The notes under the pieces: generated by a model
Databases searched by the model: none
The model's input: only the letters and a program-made list of their open reading frames with translations
What the model was told of the DNA's origin: nothing
Position numbers and translations under genes: made by a program
In this document: positions 60,701 through 64,000 of the stretch, in pieces
How positions within the stretch are numbered: position 1 is the first letter of the stretch
How the letters are laid out: each line of letters begins with the position of its first letter
Assembly (NCBI GenBank): GCA_012845835.1
Contig: JABAKD010000016.1
Location: forward strand, 17,141,625 to 17,205,624
Reading direction: 5' to 3'
DNA: 64,000 nt
DNA from: Undaria pinnatifida
Lineage: Eukaryota; Sar; Phaeophyceae; Laminariales; Alariaceae

Positions 60701-63700
60701 TACCAAACCGTACCGTGCCATACCACACCATACCGTACTATACCATACCATACCGCAACATTCCATACCATAAAGGTGATCTGAGCACGGTGAGACACTA
60801 ACAAGGGGACCAAGCCTACAGTTTTAAGAGGGGAGAAGGGGAAGCGGGCGGGGGGGGGGGGGGGTGCAAATCATATCATGCATGACCTTTTAGTCCTTTC
60901 GAACATATGCAAAGGCGAGCTGAGCGTGATGAGACCAACAAAGTGAGGACGGAGAGGGGGCGGATGAGGAGGGGGGGGGGGGAGACAAGGGAGGGGGGGA
61001 GACGAGGGGGGGGTGGGACGAGGGGGGGGGTAGACAAGGGGGGAGGTACACTCGAACCTTACCAGTCACAAGTACTACACTGCTAGCGTTGCACAGCCCC
61101 ACTGCACAAAGGGTAAGGAAATACAATTCTATCTTGCAGGAAAGGCATCCGACAGTGCAATTATCATCATCATGCTGTGCGCGTGCCGTGCTTCTCCTTT
61201 TGTTGAACCTCAGACCCCCCCCCCCCCCAGCCCCCTTGCATTTTAGGCGGCTGGGGAACAGCCTTCTATTTTATAGAAGTGACAAGTGTTTCAGTATGGG
61301 ATCCGGGGATTCTGATTTGAGTTGCCCCGTGTGCTTCCAGTACTAAGAGACCAACTATTTCTTGAAACGCCCGCCCCTAGCTCAACCCCACGGCGTCGGC
61401 ATGACTTGAAAAAACCTCCCGTGAGGCCAGGCCCATCCCTTGCCTTAGCCCCACCTGATTGAGCTTTCGTCCGGTCCGATTCCGGCAATATATGTTTTCT
61501 TGTCGCTATATGAACGGTGACCACCGGTATGAACTTGAAAAACCTCCCGTGAGGCCAGGCCCATCCCCTGCCTTACCCCCACCTGATTGAGCTTTCGTCC
61601 TCTCCGATTCCGGCATTTTTTTTTTTGTCGATCAAGCTTTCGTCCAGTCCGATTCCGGCAATATTTTGTTTGGGGCAATGGTCAAACGGGAGTATACCCC
61701 CTGCTTCTTTGGGTCAATCGGCGACATAGTCCAAACCCGGCCGCAGGAGGCACTCGCACGTGCCCCAGCAGTTCTGACGCGCTAGCAAGGTGCCCACAGA
61801 CCTTTGCCGAGCACGCGCACCTTTTTTTTTCTCTTTTGAGCACGTTGTTGGGGCTAACGGGACCGCGGCGCGCGCAAGGTCTTACGGATTCCCCCTTTTG
61901 ACCACGTGTTGGGGGGATATGCCCCCGCAAATATACTCAATTCATGTAGTACCCCCGCGTGACTATACTTTCCCCCCACTTGAGCGAAGTCGTACCCCTA
62001 CTTGACCACTAACGGAAGTCCCAAAAGCAGGTACAAACACATCTTCACGTCGCCGTGTACAACAGCCCGAACCGCCCAAGGGCCGATCAACCGGCACTTG
62101 CGAGTAGTCGCGACCGATTTCTACGGGAAATAATACACGAAGAACCCAAACAGCAGTATTTGATTTGAAATCAACCGTTTGGCTGCATCTAAACATACAA
62201 ATCTTTGTGAAGTAGGAAGGACGAAACCAGACAAGAAACAAGAACAAATGCCACTGCTGTTGCTGCTGTAAAAGGGGGGTGGTGGTGGGTGCTACGAAAA
62301 GAAGAGCAATGGAGACACTGCTTTCGAACTCCAGCTGCGAGCGGACATCAACAGACAGACGCAAGGCAACAGCTAGCACCACAGACGGACACTTGAAGCG
62401 TAAAGCAAGGCCGGTAGTACAACAGAACGATATAATTTGTACTCGGGGCGTTTGTAGTATAATAAGATTAAGGGAATCAGTCCTGCCCACGACGCCACGT
62501 ACAATGAGGTTAAGGGGCTGTTACAGACACAGGCCACCCTTTGCAGGTTTCTCTACTAGGCAGGTTCCACGTTGGTCACTCACTTGTACTAGATAAGCTC
62601 TAGTCTTAGTTCCTCACACGACACGGACGAACTGAATAGCGTTCAATTCCGCGAAGCAAAAGCATCATCCCCTTTTTTCCTATACGCACATGCCTACAAA
62701 GGCATGTGAAACCCTTTTATATCCAGCCGTAACTCATATCTTACGCCTTGTTAGGCTCCCAGGGGAATAACATAACAGTAGTCGGACGTGGCGTTCCCAT
62801 CATGTACCAGGTATATACTACGTATTATGTGAGACAAGCGCATTATGTGAGACAAGAAACAACAGACAATAATAGAAGAAACAGACCCAACAAATTAACC
62901 ACAACTAAAAGCACCCCTCGTACGACGTACCAGGACCAACCCCCTTTTATAGCAGCAACAGCAGCAGTGGCATTTGTTCTTGTTTCTTGTTTGGTTTCGT
63001 CCTTCGTATTTTACAAAGATTTGTACGTTTAGATACAACCAAACGTTTGATTTCAAATCAAATACTGCTGTATGGGTTCTTCGTGTATTATTGCCCGAAG
63101 AAATCGGTCGCGACTACTCGCAAGTGCCGGTTGATCGGCCCTTGGGCTGTTCGGGCTGTTGTACGCGGTGACGTGTAGATGTGTTCGTACCTGCTTTTGG
63201 GGCTTCCGTTAGTGGTCAAGTAGGGGTACGACTTCGGTCAAGTGGGGGGAAAGTGTAGTCACGCGGGGGTGCTACATGGATTTAGTATATTTGCGGGGGC
63301 ATACCCCCCCAACACGTGGTCAAAAGGGGGGATCCGTAAGACCCCGCGCGCGCCGCGGTCCCGTTAGCCCCAATAACGCCCTCAAAAGAGAAAAGAAAAG
63401 GTGCGCGTGCTCGGCAAGGCCTGCGGGCACCTTGCTAGCGCGTCAGAACTGCTTTTGGGGCATTCTGGGGCACGTGCGAGCGCCTCCCGCGGCCGGGTTT
63501 GGCCTATATCCCCGATTGACCAAAAAAGCAGGTATACACCCCCGTTTGACCATTGCTCTTTTTTTTGTCGCCTGGTGAACATTGACCACAGGCAGGGACA
63601 ACTCGCTCTGTCGCTACCACGGGAACTGAAGGATACGCCAGCTATCGCTGGATTGCGAATCACAATTGAGTTGAATCGACACACGACGTGTATGAAAATA

Positions 63701-64000
63701 CGTGGGATTGTAGTGAGCTGAAGCTTTATTTTTCCCCATCCGCCGGAGGATGAAAAAAAAAGAAAAAAGCCCAATGATGGATCACTGGAACAATGAATAG
63801 AATAGATATCATAGCCCCGTTTTGTATTCTGCATGCCGTATGTTATTAGAATAAATCGGAGAAGGCGGCTCCGGCTGGGAGACTCATTTAAGCACCTGTC
63901 AATCGTGAGTCCTTCCACCCGTGTCACTCGCGCCCTCAATGCGGTGTTTTCGTTGACGCGCAGCTGCCGCTCGGACTATACAGGAGGGGGTGCGCGGCTT
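30795..64000 (+). CDS. Leucine-rich repeat protein with IQ motifs, 15 exons traced, 3' end outside window
   Basis: Exons: 30795 (or 30828)-31007, 33414-33487, 34674-34782, 38430-38670, 41255-41436, 43493-43603, 46018-46129, 48885-49096, 49730-49848, 51939-52110, 54481-54645, 55849-55917, 57444-57563, 60284-60473, 63964->64000. Every junction keeps phase and restores a repeat across the splice, for example KCWR|LTDEG, TSLG|DGAVRAIA and ELCIR|SCIMVTDVGLAAL. The product, over 700 aa, has many cysteine-containing LRRs of the AMN1/FBXL type (motifs C..LTDEGL.AL). After these, the exon at 60284 encodes WTAAAIAVQRVTRGKLHRL and the one at 63964 AAARTIQEGVRG, both IQ-type calmodulin-binding motifs. 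LRRs serve as a protein-binding solenoid; IQ motifs suggest Ca2+/calmodulin control. No F-box or kinase is visible here. The exon at 57444-57563 is the least certain, supported by phase only. Introns average about 2.2 kb and are full of MITEs. Confidence 0.88.
31440..32260. repeat. Two decayed M3-type copies with hairpin-family fragments
   Basis: About 31440-31640 and 32030-32230 both carry GAGCTCAATATTTCACCCGA-like and CCGAC-rich blocks in reverse orientation to the M3 copies at 44-45 kb. About 31690-31760 shares the GCCGGTTT...CAGCTCCCG block with the 55.2-kb hairpin. Confidence 0.55.
34270..34430. repeat. Tandem repeat, two to three units of about 65 bp
   Basis: CTTGTGTCCAACAA(A/C)CGTCACTCTG and neighbouring words recur at 34305 and 34375, with a partial unit before them. 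Confidence 0.7.
34434..34621. mobile_element. M6 MITE, 188 bp
   Basis: Terminal inverted repeats of 23 bp with one mismatch: left AGTCGTCCCCGCTTTAAAG (34434), right its complement ending at 34621. The interior is non-coding. It sits about 50 bp upstream of the LRR exon at 34674. Confidence 0.8.
34950..35100. repeat. Intronic dispersed repeat shared with 52250-52400
   Basis: GATCCGGGGTCAC, then CAGGCC and ACTACGGTACG.GCCT blocks, recur in order at 52250-52400 in another intron of the same gene; a shorter piece is near 40330. Confidence 0.7.
35693..35958. mobile_element. M1 MITE copy
   Basis: Left end CCAAGGCTACGGTA, right end ACCGTAGCG, with two GCGAGTG-type palindrome cores inside. A diverged member of the family. 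Confidence 0.6.
36050..36330 (+). mobile_element. Ty1/copia pol remnant, broken
   Basis: Plus-strand peptides WRASMAEEGRSRIKHDVFEW and KSRVVVQGCHEA match in order the segment just before and at the start of the copia reverse transcriptase. No LTRs or other domains are adjacent. It is a short, old fossil in an LRR-IQ intron. Confidence 0.6.
36720..36850. repeat. Minisatellite, about 3.5 units of 37 bp
   Basis: Units consist of GGCGGTCTGAGTATGGCGG followed by TATCCCGGTATAA. Confidence 0.8.
37085..37380. repeat. Minisatellite of about 31-bp units grown inside an M2 MITE
   Basis: About nine units of the form AAAACCATGGCCTAGGTATA plus CGAAAATAATC. The unit corresponds to the CCATGGCCTAGGTACAC block normally single in M2 elements, and M2 sequence flanks both sides. 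Confidence 0.85.
37643..37731. repeat. M4 mini-element copy
   Basis: TTAACGCCGTTACAACTGGA to AAGGGGTTTAA, about 90 bp, like the copy at 30696. Confidence 0.7.
38801..39074. mobile_element. M2 MITE, best full-length copy, 274 bp
   Basis: Terminal inverted repeats of 20 bp, perfect: GACGCGTGCTACGATAGAGG. The interior has CTGAATGACGGGGCTCCTTA, CCTAGGCCATGGGATTTTTC and GGGAGAGGTCTTAAGCTCCC. It has no coding capacity. It serves as the reference for the family. Confidence 0.88.
39360..40080. repeat. Decayed tandem duplication plus long pyrimidine tract
   Basis: About 39555-39715 and 39755-39920 share GGCGACGATG, ACTGCCGTC and GTCATCTACTTT-type blocks in order. A pyrimidine tract of about 110 nt (T-runs, then TTCTTTC repeats) spans 39985-40075. 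Confidence 0.65.
40478..41254. repeat. Irregular tandem array leading into a splice acceptor
   Basis: Some six units of 60-100 bp share AACGTAGG.CA.TGTCTCACT and CCTTCTTGTATCGTCTGGA. The last partial unit supplies the AACGTAG acceptor of the LRR exon at 41255. Confidence 0.7.
41733..41938. mobile_element. M5 MITE copy
   Basis: Ends GGCTTTTCACGGGTCA and, inverted, CCCGCGAAAAGCC. The interior is built of GGGTCAGGAGGT repeats. It is about 205 bp long. Confidence 0.8.
42138..42200 (-). pseudogene. tRNA-like relic, tRNA-Arg-like
   Basis: On the minus strand, ACTGCGAATCTCACGGT is followed by GGGAGTTAAATTCTCGGCAC. That is an anticodon-loop-like GACTGCGAATC and a T-arm with TTAAATT loop, as in eukaryotic tRNA-Arg. 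The D-arm and acceptor stem do not form, so it is a relic or the head of a tRNA-derived element. Confidence 0.45.
42327..42527. mobile_element. M5 MITE, 201 bp
   Basis: Inverted ends GGGCTTTTCACGGGTCA and TGACCCGTGAAAAGCCC are perfect over 17 bp. The interior again has GGGTCAGGAGGT repeats. A further end of the family is at 55541. Confidence 0.85.
42596..42933. mobile_element. M1 MITE with a nested M4 mini-element
   Basis: Inverted ends CTACGGTAGGGGGG-type (left near 42600, right at 42917-42933). Two CTCGCGCGAG-type palindromes lie inside. An M4 copy (about 42757-42853) interrupts the M1 interior and ends TTAA, so M4 inserted after this M1 copy. Confidence 0.75.
44099..44350. mobile_element. 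M3 MITE, 252 bp
   Basis: Left GAGTCATCCCACGGTAGGG, right an inverted CTAGCGTGGGATGATTC. The interior has GACCGGTTGAGCTCCTCAAG and GTTGCGCGAACGAATGCCTT. It is non-coding. Confidence 0.82.
44781..45091. mobile_element. M8 MITE with internal 107-bp tandem duplication
   Basis: Inverted ends: ACAGTAGGTACCCCGATTTA (44781) and a matching right end finishing CGGGGTACCCACTGT near 45090. Inside, 44799-44905 is repeated at 44906-45012 with few differences. One end of another copy is at 48-73 of the window. Confidence 0.8.
45131..45403. mobile_element. M3 MITE, about 273 bp
   Basis: Left GAGTCATCCCGCGGCAGGG, right inverted CGGCGTGGGATGGCTC, with the same interior blocks as the 44099 copy. Confidence 0.8.
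46370..47110. repeat. Decayed tandem duplications in an LRR-IQ intron
   Basis: GCACGCACACG, GGGCTGTTAGCAAATGTGAC and ATCGGCCTCGCC-type blocks recur at 46380-46450, 46615-46770 and 46975-47040. ATGTACCGGTAC recurs at 46827 and 47060. Confidence 0.6.
47160..47190. repeat. CTG trinucleotide microsatellite
   Basis: About nine CTG units. Similar short CAG/CTG runs occur at 2968 and 4842. Confidence 0.85.
47265..47460. repeat. Tandem duplication of about 115 bp
   Basis: GATAGATAGAGATAGCTGGACAGC and AGCAGAGAAAAATA blocks recur in order at 47275-47355 and 47380-47455. Confidence 0.65.
50395..50590. mobile_element. M1 MITE copy with perfect CGCG palindrome
   Basis: Contains GACACTCGCACGAGTGACTC at the left and GGTCACTCGCGCGAGTGACC, the core of a 24-bp perfect palindrome, at about 50555-50574. 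The interior TTTGGCGCAGCGTAGC is shared with other M1 copies. Confidence 0.75.
50591..50860. mobile_element. M2 MITE, reverse orientation
   Basis: Ends ACCCGTGCTACGGTAGAGGT and inverted CCTCTATCGTAGAATGCGTC. It directly follows an M1 copy. Confidence 0.78.
51040..51545. mobile_element. M3 MITE split by a hairpin-family insert
   Basis: The left half of M3 (GACCGGTTGAGCTCC... to ...AATGTCTTCGAA, 51050-51165) and the right half (GGGTGAGATATTGATCTC... to ...GTGGGATGACTC, 51435-51545) flank a 51170-51425 segment that carries the CAGCGATTT/ACCGGCGATTTCG blocks of the hairpin family. Confidence 0.65.
51590..51841. mobile_element. M2 MITE, 252 bp
   Basis: Ends CACGCGTGCTACAGTAGAGG and inverted TCTGTCGTAGCACGCGTC, in reverse orientation to the 38801 copy. 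It lies about 100 bp upstream of the LRR exon at 51939. Confidence 0.82.
52088..52870. repeat. Three copies of an exon-end / donor region
   Basis: The end of exon 51939-52110 (TTACCGGCTGCCGTGGGG plus donor and ATAATTCACCC) recurs at about 52580-52612 and 52810-52868. The sequence after it (GTGGTGCACTTCT, TACT.GTTTC blocks) recurs too. Only the first copy continues the LRR frame. Confidence 0.7.
54646..54918. repeat. TCAG microsatellite, about 270 bp, starting at a splice donor
   Basis: The exon ends ...CTAACAGAG and the intron opens GTCAGTCAGTC... The tetranucleotide runs on with only a handful of interruptions. Its first unit is the donor of LRR exon 54481-54645. Confidence 0.92.
54950..55206. 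mobile_element. M2 MITE, 257 bp
   Basis: Ends GACGCGTGTTACGATAGAG and inverted CTCTGTCGCAGCACGCGTC, with the usual interior. Confidence 0.82.
55218..55322. repeat. Near-perfect hairpin, 51-bp arms
   Basis: Left arm 55218-55268, right arm 55272-55322, loop of 3 nt; 48 of 51 positions pair. The arms contain CAGCTCCCGTCCGTATCGCC. Single-arm relatives occur near 31690, 40690 and 51340. Confidence 0.93.
57679..58360. repeat. Tandem duplication of a nested M2-M3 unit
   Basis: 57679-57946 is an M2 copy followed by an M3 left end. The same composite, with ATCGTAGCACGCGTCCATGG then CCGACGCTGTA.TGCTGTGAG and CGGTAGGGTAGGGGTTGCAG, repeats about 320 bp later (58035-58360). Confidence 0.75.
58299..58573. 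mobile_element. M3 MITE, 275 bp
   Basis: Left GAGTCATTCCACGGTAGGG, right inverted ATAGCGTGGAATGGCTC. It has the full M3 interior. Confidence 0.8.
58884..59185. mobile_element. M1 MITE copy
   Basis: Left CAAGGCTACGGTAGCGGG, two ACTCGCGCGAG palindromes, right CCACCCCCACCTTAGTATTGG. Confidence 0.72.
59275..59880. repeat. Tandem duplication, units of about 250-260 bp
   Basis: CCGACGATTT, TAATATCGTTAAGGAAATAT, TTTGGTCCAAAAAGTGCTAT and CCTCTGTCGTGGTACGCGTC repeat in order (about 59460-59560 and 59715-59815). A more diverged unit starts at about 58615. The units are M2-derived. Confidence 0.75.
59985..60075. repeat. Decayed copy of the IQ-exon acceptor and exon start
   Basis: 60033 begins GAGCGAGCAAAATGGACAGC, matching the start of the IQ exon at 60284 (GAGCGAGTGGAATGGACGGC). 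The pyrimidine tract before it matches too. It lies 251 bp upstream; this copy soon loses the IQ frame. Confidence 0.75.
60455..60965. repeat. Three copies of the IQ-exon donor region, plus an ACCATACCATA microsatellite
   Basis: GAGCTGAGCACGGTGAGGCC (60465) recurs at about 60780 and, weaker, at about 60914. Between them 60665-60770 is a CCATA-type pentanucleotide tract. A run of 12 or more G lies at about 60850. Confidence 0.75.
61404..61670. repeat. Tandem duplication of about 125 bp
   Basis: CTTGAAAAACCTCCCGTGAG, CCTGATTGAGCTTTCGTCC and CCGATTCCGGCAATAT recur at 61404 and 61528, with a third partial unit at about 61630. Confidence 0.88.
61676..63555. mobile_element. Foldback DNA transposon, arms of about 0.6 kb
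   Basis: The left arm (61676 to about 62281) and right arm (about 62934-63555) are inverted copies, similar along their whole length with small indels. Both ends are CAATGGTCAAACGGG. The central 650 bp holds no transposase frame. No clear target-site duplication is seen. It lies in the intron between the two IQ exons. Confidence 0.88.

Noticed and set aside
61120-61350. Exon after the TTGCAG site at 61139
   Set aside because: The IQ exon ending 60473 joins in phase to 63964 and completes an IQ motif. No frame here continues the protein.
62460-62640. Possible LTR-like end (purine run followed by TGTTACAG)
   Set aside because: No matching second copy was found and the resemblance is short. 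It is more likely part of the foldback element's centre.
1-64000. CRISPR arrays, rRNA genes, bacterial operons
   Set aside because: None seen. The direct repeats here have no regular spacers, and all supported genes are spliced.

Overview
The window is nuclear DNA from a eukaryote. Coding sequence is split into short exons with GT..AG introns, and every junction used below keeps reading phase. There are no operons or Shine-Dalgarno sites. Only about 8-9% of the window is recognisable coding sequence; the rest is long introns and intergenic DNA packed with short inverted-repeat elements, minisatellites and decayed transposons. The sequence alone does not fix the species. The gene style, the repeat load and a proteasome subunit with a signal-peptide-like start make an alga with a complex (secondary) plastid, perhaps a stramenopile, my best guess.

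Layout. 1-4471: repeat-rich DNA with no gene I can support. 4472-9041 (minus): a complete four-exon B-type cyclin gene, about 454 aa. 9042-9524: a 483-bp shared upstream region. 9525-13009 (plus): a complete four-exon gene for the GINS subunit PSF2, about 251 aa. So a mitotic cyclin and a replication-helicase subunit lie head to head. 13010-14390: intergenic. 14391-24747 (plus): a 20S proteasome alpha-3 (PSMA4-type) gene with introns up to about 7.5 kb. Its first exon encodes an N-terminal hydrophobic leader not normal for this family, and one micro-exon of about 46-49 nt was not found. 24748-26426: intergenic. 26427-26789: an exon-like ORF with a nuclear-localisation-type basic cluster, possibly the first exon of the next gene. 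30795 to beyond 64000 (plus): a very large gene for a protein of many cysteine-containing leucine-rich repeats followed by IQ (calmodulin-binding) motifs. Fifteen exons were traced through phase-consistent junctions, about 2.1 kb of coding sequence in 33 kb, and the gene runs off the right edge.

Non-coding structure. At least eight families of short terminal-inverted-repeat elements recur, many nested in one another. There is a foldback element of about 1.9 kb with arms of about 0.6 kb (61676-63555), a second foldback-like element with internal tandem repeats (27211-28033), a 105-bp near-perfect hairpin (55218-55322), a 270-bp TCAG microsatellite that begins exactly at a splice donor, and several tandem duplications that each carry a copy of a splice junction. 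Two decayed Ty1/copia fragments are present. No rRNA gene, intact tRNA gene or CRISPR array was seen.
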